This document shows, one piece after another, positions 1 to 9,760 of a DNA stretch of 64,000 bases. Numbering within the stretch: the stretch's first letter is position 1; every line of letters starts with the position of its first letter. This DNA comes from Musa acuminata AAA Group (taxonomy: Eukaryota > Streptophyta > Magnoliopsida > Zingiberales > Musaceae). The position numbers were made by a program, and so were the translations under genes. The DNA is taken from assembly GCF_036884655.1 (NCBI RefSeq), contig NC_088356.1, positions 14,037,501 through 14,101,500 of the forward strand, written 5' to 3'. The notes beneath the pieces are model-generated. The model saw nothing but the letters and a program-made list of their open reading frames with translations. It was not told the DNA's origin and searched no databases.

Positions 1-275
1 CGTACGAATTTTCGGTGCATCATCTTTTCCTTCAACGTATTAACCGATCCATCGACATGTTGACCTCTCACAATATTTGATTTTGGTTCAATGCTCGATC
101 CTTCCAATTGATGCCCGAACTCTTGACATGATCCACTCTAGCCCAACATTTGATTCTCCTACTGTAATCAGTTTATCTTTCCATGATCGAAATTTGTCCT
201 GCATCACTTATCTTAAATGCTCGTTAGTTCAGAATTTTATCAATTGATTTCATCATCAAAATCTAGGATTCAACA
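1..275 (-). repeat. S0 3' LTR, first part
   Basis: The minus strand begins TGTTGAATCC at 275 and continues with the ATTTTGATGATGAAATCAATTGAT block shared by the LTR starts at 3676, 9761, 34661, 48307, 55268 and 62229. The LTR leaves the window at base 1. Confidence 0.75.
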
Positions 276-289
276 ATCTCCCCCTTTTT
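276..289 (-). other. S0 polypurine tract
   Basis: On the minus strand this reads as an A-run followed by GGGGGAGAT immediately before the LTR start. The tract primes plus-strand DNA synthesis. The same sequence precedes the 3' LTRs at 9761, 55268 and 62229. Confidence 0.75.
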
Positions 290-770
290 AATGATGACAA
301 TCAATTGATGATAGAGTTTTAACTAAACTCCCCCTATCTATATGTCATATTGAAATAAACTTAAATTCAGAAAAAGATAACCTTTTAATTCTAGTCTATG
401 AATTCAAGTCGAAACAATGATAGTATCTTTCATTGCAAAGGTCATATCAAAATAATCATTTCACACTTCATATGCATAGTTAAACTATCATTGCATGCAT
501 CATAATATCAAATCATGAGTTAAGATTCTAAATCATCAAGGTACATAATAACATGATTTAAGATATCATTGCATGTATAATTTCAAATAATCAAAATTTT
601 AAATCATCAAAGATTACATTCAAGTTCTACCTCTTTGTCAATAAAAAAATGAGAATTATGCAAGTTTTTTACTTCTCTTTGAAGTATGCAAGCTAGCAAG
701 TTTTTGCTTCTCTTGAGATGTTCAAGCTAGCAAGTTTTTGCTTTTCTTTGAAATGTGCAAGCTAGCACTT

Positions 771-789
771 CTCTCTCTCTCTCTCTCTC
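771..789. repeat. (CT)n microsatellite
   Basis: About nine CT dinucleotides lie in the 3' noncoding region of S0, close to its broken right end. Confidence 0.9.
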
Positions 790-836
790 CTCTTTATCAT
801 TATCAAACATGCTCTAAGTATTACAAGCATATATCA

Positions 837-1748
837 AGCGAATCTAGGTTTGAAATATTGGAAGGAAATAAAGTATATCCTTAAGTACTTCATGAAGGAC
901 TAAGGATCTTTTACTGGTATATGAAGGAGATAGCCTCAATGTTGAGGGACTATCGATATATGATAACTAAGGACAGATAGGTCCATAAATTAGATTCTCC
1001 TATATCGTTTGCGGACTACGACGTAGTGGCCTAATACGTCCATAGTCGATTAGTCGAATGAATTATTATGGAGATAATAATTTACTAAGTCAAAAAGAGT
1101 TTTGATATGTATGACTCACAACCAGCTCGATATTGGGCCTAGAGGGTCACATACATATGGTAGGTGTTGCGATGAGTAGAGGTTCGGATATGAGATATCT
1201 ATTGAAGCCCCTATCTTATTGGATATCCATAAAGTCTCTGAATTATTGGATCTTATGAATAAGATCTAGTAAGAGCCAATGAGAGATTATTGGGTAGAAA
1301 TCCACTAATCTAAGAGAGTTTGTTAGTTTGATGGAGATCTAGTATCCATTAGGGTAAGATCCATTAGGGTTAAGTTGACATGGACCTCTATATATAGGAG
1401 GGAACCAAAGAGGGCATAGGATAGACCCTTTTGGCTGTCACCTCCTATACCCCTCCCTCTCTCTCTCCTTAGCCAACAGCCCTAGTTTGGGGCATGGGGA
1501 TAGCAAGGAGGGTCGGCCCCTTCTTGATCGAGTGGTGCACATGGAAAGGAGGATTGTGTAGTAATTTGAGGAGTGTCTTCACAATGCTTGCCATGTGGAT
1601 TACCATTAAAGAGGAGGTCAATTAACCTCCTTCATCGTCTCCCATAGAATTATATATTTTTTAGGATATATGATCTCCATAGGTAACATCTCTTTTACAT
1701 ACGTGTGGTTTTCAATTTTGTGGGTTTTTGTACACTAATCTTTACATG
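837..1748 (+). mobile_element. Copia C1 fragment (RNase H remnant joined to LTR)
   Basis: Bases 837-945 resemble the RNase H region of C3 (about 45393-45500), with the shared landmarks ACTAAGGATCTTTTACTGGTAT and a following AGATAGCCT block. The sequence then jumps, by internal deletion, to LTR sequence that follows C3 LTR positions from about 39617 to 40226 (the GGACTA...GTAGTGGCC and CAGCTCGATATTGGGCCTA blocks). A TATATATA promoter-like stretch sits near 1389. The LTR stops near 1748 before its usual CCCAACA end, where gypsy A1 begins. There is no open frame. Confidence 0.75.
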
Positions 1749-1904
1749 ACAATAAGACTCTTATTCCTTTACAACTCCTAATGTTTTTCCAAGAAATAAC
1801 CTCCTAACTCTAGTCGGCCTCTTCATCCCTTTAATAGGGGTCGACTAGGCAGGTTAACATGAATGCCCCTCTCAATTAGGACTCTCCTAGCTAGAGTCCT
1901 AACA
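1749..1904 (-). repeat. A1 3' LTR, truncated
   Basis: On the minus strand it starts TGTTAGGACTCTAGCTAGGA at 1904, matching the starts of the A1 5' LTR (15358) and the A2 3' LTR (23943). Only about 156 of roughly 415 bases remain; the rest is lost at the join with C1. Confidence 0.85.
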
Positions 1905-2602
1905 AACCCGCCCTCTTCAAATCAGCCTTATCCTCGAGACTGACGATTCATGAATTCTAGGAAGTTGATCTTCAAGTCGTCATAGTTCTCCCAAGTGGCA
2001 CCTTCTGTTGGTAAGTTTGCCCACTATATTAGCACTTTAGTAGTGGGTCATCGTTGTCGAGTCACGATCCGTCGATCAATAATGGCACTCGGTTGGGTCT
2101 GGAGTTCTCCTTGGGTAGTCATATTTGGTGGATGGCTTTGGGCTATCTCCAAGCACCTGTTCACCACTTTCGTCTAGCCGTCGGTTTGTGGGTGATACGT
2201 CGTACTCCTTTTCAATTTAGTGCCCTACATCTGGAATAACTCTTTGGAAGGTAACAACCCTTCGATGAAGTCCATGGAGATGTCAATCCACATCGAGTCC
2301 GGTATGGGTAGTGGTTGTAGCTTCCTTAGACTTGCCATTGTTTCACCCTTGTGCTGTTGACATACATCACATTATGCCACATATTCAGCAATAATTTATT
2401 TCATCAATTTCCAATAAAAATTTTGCTTCACTCTTTTGTAGGTTCTCAGGAATCCAGAGTGCCCTGTTGAAGGTGTGGAGTGCATTTCATGCAGGATGAT
2501 TTTGATGCAAGGGAAGTCAGGTATAAGCACAATGCGACCTTTGTAGCGTAGATCCCTCGAATCGCAAGTGCAGTGGGCTATTGCACTTGGATCTTTCTCC
2601 AA
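1905..2602 (-). pseudogene. pol: A1 integrase remnant with internal deletion
   Basis: The right part (2396-2602) encodes an integrase N-terminus with the HCTCDSRDLRYKGRIVL block and a zinc-binding HEMHSTPSTGHSG segment. Further left on the minus strand a MDFIEG block, containing the first catalytic Asp of the DDE triad, is followed almost directly by a GTKLKRSTTYHPQTDG block. The stretch carrying the second catalytic Asp is missing. After NRCLE the sequence passes to AQSHPPNMT and then to a short C-terminal TWENYDDLK block. Several stops interrupt it. A2 (23560-23900) has the same join after NRCLE, so that deletion predates both insertions. It cannot encode a working integrase. Confidence 0.8.
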
Positions 2603-2803
2603 TCTTTTTATGATGTTGTTGATCTCTGGATCCTTCTTCCATTCTTCCCTAATGTCCTCAAGGAAGCTGGTGGTAGGAAGGGAGATGGCTAAAAAGTTAG
2701 CTTGCTCAGGTAGCTGTGAGAGTGCATCTGCAACAACGTTTTCTTTCTCCTTTTTGTAAATAATTTCATAATCAAATCCAAGAAGTTTGGTTACCTATTT
2801 TTG

Positions 2804-3675
2804 TTACTCAAAGGATGATATATTTTGCTCTAAAAAGTACTTGAGGCTTCTAAGGTCGGTTTTCATTAGAAATTGCCGACCTATCAAGTAGGGTCTCCAC
2901 CTCGTTACTACGTGCATAATGGCGAGCATTTCCTTATCATATATTGACATATTTTGATGGGAGGGAGATAATGCCTTGTTGGTATATGTGAGTGGTCGAT
3001 CATCTTGCATAAGAACGGCTCCAATTCTGACTCCAGATGCATCGACCTCAATGATGAAGGGTCGGTTGAAATCTAGTAACGCTAGTACCGACGTCGTCCT
3101 GGTTGCCTTAAGTTTGTCAAAGGCAGCGGAGGCTTTGTCCAACTATTAGAAGACATCTTTTTTTAGTAGAGAAGTGAGGGCTATGCTGATCTTCCCATAG
3201 TCCTTAATAAATTTTCGGTAGTAGCCCGTTAGTCTAAGGAACCCGTATAGTAATTTCATGTTTGTAGGTTTCGGCCAGCCTTGCATTACTTCAATTTATG
3301 TTGGGTCTACCACCAGTCCTTCTTCTGATATTATGTGCCCAAGGTACTTTACTTTTTGCTAGAGAAAACTATACTTTCGCTGCTTAACAAAAAGAGTATT
3401 CTCCCCAAGGATCGTCAAAACAACCCATAAATGCTGAAAGTGACTCTCAACAGAAGGGCTGTAAATGAGAATATCATCGAAAAATATCAGCATAAATTTA
3501 TAAAAAAAGCTTTGAAAAATATCATTTATGAGATTTTGGAAGGTTGAAGGAGCATTAGTGAATCCAAAAGGTATTACCAAGAATTTATAATCGCCGTTAT
3601 ATGTGCGGAATGCAGTTTTTGGAATGTCGTCTTCACATACCCGAATTTGGTGGTAACCGGATCAGAGGTCCAACT
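2804..3675 (-). pseudogene. pol: A1 reverse transcriptase (C-terminal half) and RNase H
   Basis: On the minus strand, 3359-3580 encodes an RT segment with PFGFTNAPSTFQNLIND followed by FFDDILIYS, the FDD form of the RT catalytic box. After a stop, 2804-3142 encodes the RNase H start, with FIIEVDASGVRIGAVL and the later SIYDKEMLAI and RWRPYLIGRQF blocks. The region is split by stops and frameshifts. It ends at 3675, where S1 interrupts the RT domain; the other half of RT resumes at 12117. Confidence 0.85.
3671..3675. repeat. Target-site duplication of S1, left copy
   Basis: CAACT lies directly before the S1 5' LTR and is repeated at 12112-12116 directly after its 3' LTR. Five bases is the usual length for LTR elements. 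Confidence 0.93.
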
Positions 3676-4608
3676 TGTTGAATCTCGTATTTTGATGATG
3701 AAACAACTTGATATATGTTTATGATTTAATCTGTGTTTTGAGTGACGCAGGGTGCTTCGATCAGGATGAAACAATTAAAGCAGGAACATCATGTTGAGCC
3801 GGAGGAACATGTCAGAAGATTGGACGTCGGGCCGGTGGATCGGTCGACGTATCGACAGAAGGCTTCGGGCCGTGGACTCGGGCATCGGGCCAAGAAGAGC
3901 TGGTATTGTGCCAAGGATATCAGAGTTGCGGAGTCAACTGGCCGATTGGGCAATAGGCTGCAGGAAAGGACGATGCGCCGAAGAATCGGACGAAGCGTCG
4001 AGGGACCAATGACATGCCGGACAACTTGGTTAATTGCTTAGGATTAATTGTCTCGATCGAAGTTTTTCTTTAATTGTGCAGGATTAGCTATGATAACGAT
4101 GAAGACATAAAGCGAAACAAAGTGTCGGAGTCAAGCGCGAAGGATTTGTTGCAAGTTTGAGAGTTCGACGGAAGTCCGAAGGTTCATCGGGAATGCTACC
4201 GGAACTAGCCGAGAATGAGTTGGAAGCTTGCCGAAGGGTTTTTCGGAAGCTCGCCGGAAGGTTCGTTGGGAGTTCGCGGAGCTCGCCGAGAAAGATCGGA
4301 GCTTGCCGAAGAAGCTCGTTGGAACTCGCTAAGAACAAATCGTGAAGTCTAGGAGCTTGCCGGGAGTCCGCAGAATGGTTTCCGAGAGTTCATCGGAAGA
4401 CCGCCAGAAGTTTGCCGAAAGCTCGCCAGAAGAAGTCTTGACTTGCGGACTTTGTAATAGCTTATAAAATGTCTTTAAAATCATAGTTAGCACATTAATT
4501 AGGGTTAGGATTAGGTGTTAATCCTATAACCCAAGTAGGGGCCAATTAGGCCCAAGTTCGAACTGGTTTGGGCCAATTTTGGAGCCAAACCAAGTGAGCT
4601 GAAATAGT

Positions 4609-4840
4609 GAAAGAGGTGGCACCGCCCCAGCCAGGAGGTAGCACCGCCCAGGCTATGTCTCCTAGCGAGACTAGGAGGTGCAACCGCCCCAGCCAGGAGG
4701 TGGCACCGCCTGGGGCTCAGTCTTCGAGCAAGACTGGGCGGTGCAACCTCCCTGACAGAGAGGTGGCACCGCCTGAGCTCGGTCTTCGAGCTCTGCCAGG
4801 CGGTGCAACCTCTCCAGTTAGGAGGTGCAACCGCCTGATC
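4609..4840 (+). repeat. Cluster of GGCGGTGCAACC / GGTGGCACCGCC boxes upstream of TATA
   Basis: Many near-palindromic copies of AGGTGGCACCGCC and GGCGGTGCAACCTCC alternate in about 230 bases ending 55 bases before the TATA box. Equivalent clusters lie upstream of TATA in the other Sirevirus LTRs here (for example 10694-10925, 31080-31210, 35190-35420, 48877-49000). Sireviruses are known for hyper-repeated palindromic motifs in this part of the LTR; a cis-regulatory role is likely but not shown by sequence. Confidence 0.75.
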
Positions 4841-4895
4841 CCGGAATTCCGGGATTTGATCGTTTTGAGCTCCAAATTTGAACTGGGTTGGGGCC

Positions 4896-4903
4896 TATAA
4901 ATA
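4896..4903 (+). promoter_or_regulatory. TATA box of S1 5' LTR
   Basis: TATAAATA lies in the context GGGGCCTATAAATACCCCACC, also found at 10981 in the 3' LTR. It is the probable core promoter for the element RNA, with U3 to its left. Confidence 0.8.
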
Positions 4904-5259
4904 CCCCACCCATTCAGCACTGAAAAGATATAGAACTTACCCGAAATCTTGATCTTTTCAGTGGTTCTTAGAGCTCAAAACTGCTAGTTTTCCTCCTCCT
5001 TCTGTTCTTCAAGTTTGAGTTGTAAAGAGAGGAGAGAAAATATCTGTAAGGGTTGTCTCCTAAGCCCGTCAAAAGGAGTGAATCTGTAAGAGGGTAGTTG
5101 GCCTTCGCCTATTGAAGGAAGGCCTCTAGTTGACGTCGGTAACCTCATCGGTGGAGGAAGCCAAAAGTGGAGTAGGTCAAGACTGACCGAACCACTCTAA
5201 ATCTCTGGTTTGCGTTTATTTTGAGCACTTTATCATTGCTGCAAACCTCCTACATAGCT

Positions 5260-5640
5260 ACTGCTCTCTACGCTTTTACGAACGAGTTCTGTGCAGTTTA
5301 CGTTCACGTCTTAATTCCATTTACAAACTGCAAACTGCTCTCTGTGCTTTTACGAACGAATTCTGTGCAGTTTACGTTTACGTCTTGATTCCATCTACAA
5401 ACTGCAAACTGTCTCTCTGTGCTTTTACGAATGAGTTCTGTGCAGTTTACGTTTACGTCTTGATTTCACTTACAACTGCAAACTGTCTTCTGTGCTTTTT
5501 TTACGGACAAGGTTCTGTGCAGTTTACGTTTACGTCTTGATTTCATTTACAACTGCAAACTGTCTTCTGCGCTTTTACGAACAAGGTTTTGTGCAGTTTA
5601 CGTTTACGTCTTGATTTCATTTAGAACTGCAAACTGTCAT
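5260..5640 (+). repeat. About 74-bp tandem repeat array in S1 5' LTR
   Basis: About five head-to-tail units, each containing GCTTTTACGAACGA, TTCTGTGCAGTTTACGTT and CTTGATTCCATTTACAA-type blocks. Unit starts are spaced roughly 72-78 bases apart. The same array recurs in the 3' LTR at about 11345-11720. Confidence 0.85.
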
Positions 5641-5642
5641 CT

Positions 5643-5868
5643 GCGTTTAGATGCAAACTGCGTTTAGACGCAAACTGCATTTAGACGTAAACTGCGCTTA
5701 GACGCAAACTGCGTTTAGACGCAAACTGCGTTTAGACGCAAACTGCGCTTAGACGCAAACTGTGTTTAGACGCAAACTGTGTTTAGACGCAAACTGCGCT
5801 TAGACGCAATCTGCGCTTAGACATAAACTGCGCTTAGACGCAAACTGGGTTTAGACGTAAACTGCGTT
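5643..5868 (+). repeat. 17-bp minisatellite in S1 5' LTR
   Basis: About 13 units of GCGTTTAGACGCAAACT with single-base variants (GTG, GCT, ATG) are arranged head to tail. Each unit contains the short palindrome-like GCGTTTAGACGC. The array is repeated in the 3' LTR at about 11727-11955. It lies downstream of the TATA box and is therefore probably transcribed. Confidence 0.9.
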
Positions 5869-6032
5869 AAGAAGTAAAACTGCGCTTAATCTTAAGTAAT
5901 ATTAAAATTGACTTTTGCATCAAAATAGTTTTTATCGAACGAACGCAGCTTTCGTTTTAAATCGCTGAAAGATTTCCACTGCACTAATTCACCCCCCCCC
6001 CCCCCCCTCTTAGTGCTCTCGATCCTAACAAT

Positions 6033-6044
6033 TGGTATCAGAGT
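6033..6044 (+). other. S1 primer-binding site
   Basis: TGGTATCAGAGT starts two bases after the 5' LTR. It complements the 3' end of plant initiator tRNA-Met, with the last base differing from the usual TGGTATCAGAGC. Confidence 0.85.
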
Positions 6045-6080
6045 GGGGTATTTCTCATTTCGGATTTACACCCGAGAGAA

Positions 6081-7088
6081 ATGGCTCTTCAGGAGGGCTT
6101 ATCGGTTGTTCGTCCACCGTTCTTTAACGGATTGGACTACACTTATTGGAAAACTCGAATGAGAGTTTTCTTGATTTCTCTGAATCTGGATTTATGGAAT
6201 ATTGTTGAAAACGGTTTTCAACTTCCCTCCAAACCGATGAACGAATGGTCGGATTTGGAGAAGAAGTATTTTTCTTTAAACGCAAAGGCTATGAATGCCT
6301 TATTTTGTGCTTTGGACAAAAATGAGTTCAATCAGGTTTCTTTGTGCGAAACGGCTTTCGATATTTGGCGCACTCTTGAAATCACGCACGAAGGAACTAG
6401 TAGAGTCAAAGACTCGAAAGTTAATATTTTACTGCATGATTTCGAGCTTTTTCAAATGAAGCCAAGCGAAACCATTGTTGACATGTACACCCGTTTTACG
6501 GATGTCGTCGATGGTTTAAGAGCTCTTGGCAAATGTTTTTTTAATTCTGAACTTGTGAACAAGATTTTGCGTTCTCTTTCTAAGAAGTGGGATTCAAAAG
6601 TAACTGCAATACAAGAAGCTAAAAACCTAAACAACTTACCACTTGAAGAACTAATTGGTTCGTTAATGACATATGAAATGGTGCACAATGCACATGATGA
6701 ACATGTTGAATACAATCACCTTCCAAAGAACAGGAAGGATTTGGAACTCTGGACAAATGAATGCCACTTGAGCGATGACTCAAGTGATGAGGACAATGAT
6801 GAACAAAACAACCTTCCAAAGAACAGGAAGGATTTGAGACATAGAACATTTGAAGACCACTCGAGCATAAGCTCAAGTGATGGTGAACTTAAACTACAAA
6901 TGAAACGAAAATTAAAAAGCAAAAAGAATGGAACTACTTGCTTTAAACGCAAGAAGAAGAACAAAAATTGGGATGAATCGAGCTCCTCCGAAGATGAAGA
7001 AAAAATCAACAAAAGCGAGGCGGCAAACTACGCCTTAACAGCCTACAATGTTGAGGTAATGCCTTTGGTTTATTTTGAAATTACTTGA
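6081..7088 (+). CDS. gag: S1 short Gag protein
   Basis: An intact 335-residue frame encodes the capsid-type Gag of a Sirevirus. The N-terminal two thirds align residue by residue with D1 Gag: RPPFFNG, DYTYWKTRMR, LNAKAMNALFCALDKNEFN, EGTSRVK, MYTRFTDV, LPLEELIGSLMTYEM. The C-terminal third is acidic and lysine-rich (two LPKNRKDL copies, SSSSEDEE) and ends YFEIT. Both CCHC zinc knuckles present in the 517-residue D Gag are missing, so RNA binding would have to rely on the basic region near residues 275-310. The start codon follows CCCGAGAGAA, as in D. No pol frame follows. It could form or join particles with helper Gag (inference); being unbroken it is unlike the pol genes around it. Confidence 0.88.
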   Translation: MALQEGLSVVRPPFFNGLDYTYWKTRMRVFLISLNLDLWNIVENGFQLPSKPMNEWSDLEKKYFSLNAKAMNALFCALDKNEFNQVSLCETAFDIWRTLEITHEGTSRVKDSKVNILLHDFELFQMKPSETIVDMYTRFTDVVDGLRALGKCFFNSELVNKILRSLSKKWDSKVTAIQEAKNLNNLPLEELIGSLMTYEMVHNAHDEHVEYNHLPKNRKDLELWTNECHLSDDSSDEDNDEQNNLPKNRKDLRHRTFEDHSSISSSDGELKLQMKRKLKSKKNGTTCFKRKKKNKNWDESSSSEDEEKINKSEAANYALTAYNVEVMPLVYFEIT

Positions 7089-9746
7089 TGCTTTCATGAT
7101 GTAGTTTTCTTTTTTAGTTTAGAATTAATTTTCTTGAAAATTACATGTTAAAAAAAAAAAATTTATTACAAAATCATGATCATGCTAGTAATTTCGAAAA
7201 TGATAATATTGCATATTTTATGATAAACAAACAAAATTTGATTGAAAATATGAAATCATGGTTAAGAAGTAATAATGTGTATCATGTTTGATTAACATTG
7301 TTGAATGAAATCACGTTTGATTTAAAGTAATGCATAATAATATTAAATGGTTATGATACAATGATTAACAATTTTATGCATGAGATTTTAAGTTATTCAT
7401 GATCATAAGCTTGTTTGATCTTCATGATTTAAATTCAAAATCTATAGCAAAAATCATGTCTGAATATATGAAAGTGTTAATTTCATTTTCGGATTCACTT
7501 AACAAGTGGTATCCTAACTATCGGATTTACTCATACACTTATGAAAAATAATTTTCTAAAATAGATTTGATGAAATGATTCCTGCTTATAAATTCCATCT
7601 TGAAATATGAATGATAGTATTTTTGCTTGCAAAGATTTGTTTCACATACATATGATTCATGTGCAGAAAAAGAATTTATAAATCATAATACAATGAGATT
7701 TCTTATGCAAAAATAAAGTGCTTTTGTGATTCATTGCTAAAGAGAATAATTATTAAAATCATGATCTTGAAGCTTATCAAAAAGGAGTTCTTCAAATGAA
7801 ATGCAACTTGTCTTTTGATTTCTTAGAATTCAATGAAGTGTCATATTAATATCTTAAAACTTGGAATATTTTAAAATGTGATCTTGATAATAATGTTTCA
7901 AGTTGCTCTTTATACTATATCTTTTCAAATGAATCATGAGCCTTGATATCATATATTTCATAATATAGAAATAACAAGATTTCTTTGCCTTTTGTCTTGA
8001 ACTTTCATGCTTATCTTAATTTGGCATATAAAGACTAAGGCATGATTAGATGAAAAAGAATCTCTTAAAAAATGCTTTTCCCATCTGATCGAGATTAATG
8101 ATTTCATGATATTTTGTGAATCTCGAAATTAATTTTAATGACTTGATTATGAATTTCAAGTTAATGATTTGATTTGAATAAGTTTTATCTAAATCATAAT
8201 CTTGATCTTGCAAAATTGAAGTCACAAATAATATCCTGTGGTATTCATGAATTGATACTCACAATATGAAAGCATTGATATTCATGACTTGAATTGGATT
8301 GAAACATTGTATGCTTAAATTAATCATTCTCCTATGTTTCAAAAATTCCTTAAATGCCTTATGTGATGATTGAAAACTAACTTGCTTTATGATGAATCAC
8401 GAATCATAACTTGATCTATGATGCCTTGAAATGATAAAATGGGGAGAAGTTTTGATCATGCATGGTAGGATATAATTTGACAAAATTGATACCATCATGA
8501 TATGAAACATTTATGATGTGCAATTATGCATGCAATACTTGTGCTTTCTAATTATGATGTGATGTGTTGCATATGATGTAAATCATGATTTAAAATGCTA
8601 TGAGTGCTAAGTTACACACTTTGAGAAGAAATTGCTATATTGAAACATTAATGTAATTATGAATGGTGATATGAAATTATGCATGTAATACTTCAACCTA
8701 TGATAACGATGCATGCAATGATAAAATATTCATGATGAAAAATTGTCTTGACATTCATAACTTGATTATTCATCCTTTGTCATGATTTTGAAATCGTTGT
8801 AAAAGGAAAAAGAACTACAAAACTGTATTCTTCCTTTCTTTTTGACAATGACAAAGGGGGAGATAGCTAGCTTGCACAAGTCAAGAAGATGCAAAAACTT
8901 GATTGCTAACTTGCTTATTTCAAGAAGCAAAAATTGTCTTCTTGAAAATCACTATCTTGAATATCTCAAGAAGCAAGACTTGCAACCTGCACATTACAAT
9001 AGGAAGCAATAATCATGAGCCTACACAAGAAAGTTATCTTGCATTTGCTTTCGAAGTTTTTGCTAGCTTGTATATTGCGAAACTTGTATATCGTAAAAAT
9101 TGCTAGCTTGTAGTCTAAAGAGAAGCGAAAAGTTGCTATCTCAAAAGAAGCATATGTGCTATCTTGCCTATCTCAAGAGGTAAAAATGCTGACTTGCACA
9201 TCTAGCAAAACTTGACAAATTTGCATATTTCAAGAAGTAAGAGTTGCCTTCTTGAACATCTCTAATTTGCTAGCTTGCATGATATAGAACTTGCTATCTT
9301 GAACATCTCTAATTTTCATACCAAGTGCTATCTTGTATACTGTAAAACTTGTATATCTAAAACTTGATAGCTTGAATGTTCTAAGCATGATGTAACATTT
9401 GCTAAATTTTTTGGCTTCAAAACTGCATGATGATAAAACTTGATATTATGTTTTTCATGCAATGAGTTGAACCAATATCACAAACACTTGATTGTGATAC
9501 TTCTCCTTTTTGTTGATGACAAAGGGGGAGAAGTATGTTGATGAAAGTATGTTGATGACATGACATGTGATGCATAAGTTTATGCATATGTTCATGTTGA
9601 CGTGTTGCAAGTATTCATGATGAATATTGCAATGACTTGAATTCAGTTTGAATTCAAGTTTCTATCAATATGGCATATTGATAGGGGGAGTTTGTTTAAA
9701 CTCCGGGAGTTAAGTTTAACTCCATCATCAAGTGGTTGTCATCATC
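7089..9746 (+). other. S1 AT-rich 3' noncoding region
   Basis: About 2.65 kb without a convincing protein, very rich in A/T and in TCATGAT-type words. The segment about 8120-8395 matches the post-pol region of D1 (about 54284-54545) closely. From 8866 to about 9420 there are many degenerate CTTGCTAGCTTGCA and CTCAAGAAGCAAAA repeats. GACAAAGGGGGAGA occurs at about 8850 and again at about 9518, and GATAGGGGGAG at about 9683, all resembling the true polypurine tract. Confidence 0.8.
8866..9420 (+). repeat. Degenerate CTTGCTAGCTTGCA repeat block
   Basis: Irregular direct repeats of 25-60 bases are built from TTGCTAGCTTG, CATATCTCAAGAAGCAAAA and ACTTGCTATCTTG. Counterparts in the same position lie at 660-770 (S0, minus), about 27320-27850 (S2, minus) and 37935-38212 (S3). 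They are absent from the D 3' regions. Their role is unknown. Confidence 0.75.
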
Positions 9747-9760
9747 AAAAAGGGGGAGAT
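9747..9760 (+). other. S1 polypurine tract
   Basis: AAAAAGGGGGAGAT directly abuts the 3' LTR. Identical tracts lie at 55254-55267 and 62215-62228. Confidence 0.88.

Larger units (their letters stand above)
1..836 (-). mobile_element. Sirevirus fragment S0 (start of 3' LTR plus 3' noncoding region)
   Basis: Read on the minus strand this is the 3' end of a Sirevirus-type Ty1/copia element: AT-rich 3' noncoding sequence, a polypurine tract, then the first 275 bases of the 3' LTR running off the window edge. It resembles the 3' end of S1 (about 8850-10035). The noncoding part carries the degenerate AAGCTAGCAAGTTTTTGC repeats seen at the same place in S1, S2 and S3. No coding sequence remains. 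The right end is an abrupt join to copia C1 near 837, with no TSD visible. Confidence 0.75.
3676..6030 (+). repeat. S1 5' LTR
   Basis: The LTR begins TGTTGAATCTCG and ends GATCCTAACA, with TG...CA termini. In order it contains AGCTCGCCGGAAG-like repeats (4150-4430), GGTGGCACCGCC-type boxes (4609-4840), a TATA box (4896), two tandem-repeat arrays (5260-5640 and 5643-5868) and a 16-base C-run near its end. At 2.35 kb it is almost twice as long as the D LTRs; much of the extra length is the two repeat arrays. Confidence 0.93.

Noticed and set aside
3742..4041. A 99-codon frame repeated at 9827
   Set aside because: It is inside both S1 LTRs, upstream of TATA, without a domain; the repetition is explained by the LTR pair.
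4607..4900. A 97-codon frame present at 4607 and 10692
   Set aside because: It lies in both S1 LTRs across the GGTGGCACCGCC boxes and TATA box; it is promoter DNA, not a gene.
5643..5868. 17-bp repeats as a CRISPR array or centromeric satellite
   Set aside because: Units are directly adjacent without spacers, and the array is short and inside an LTR.
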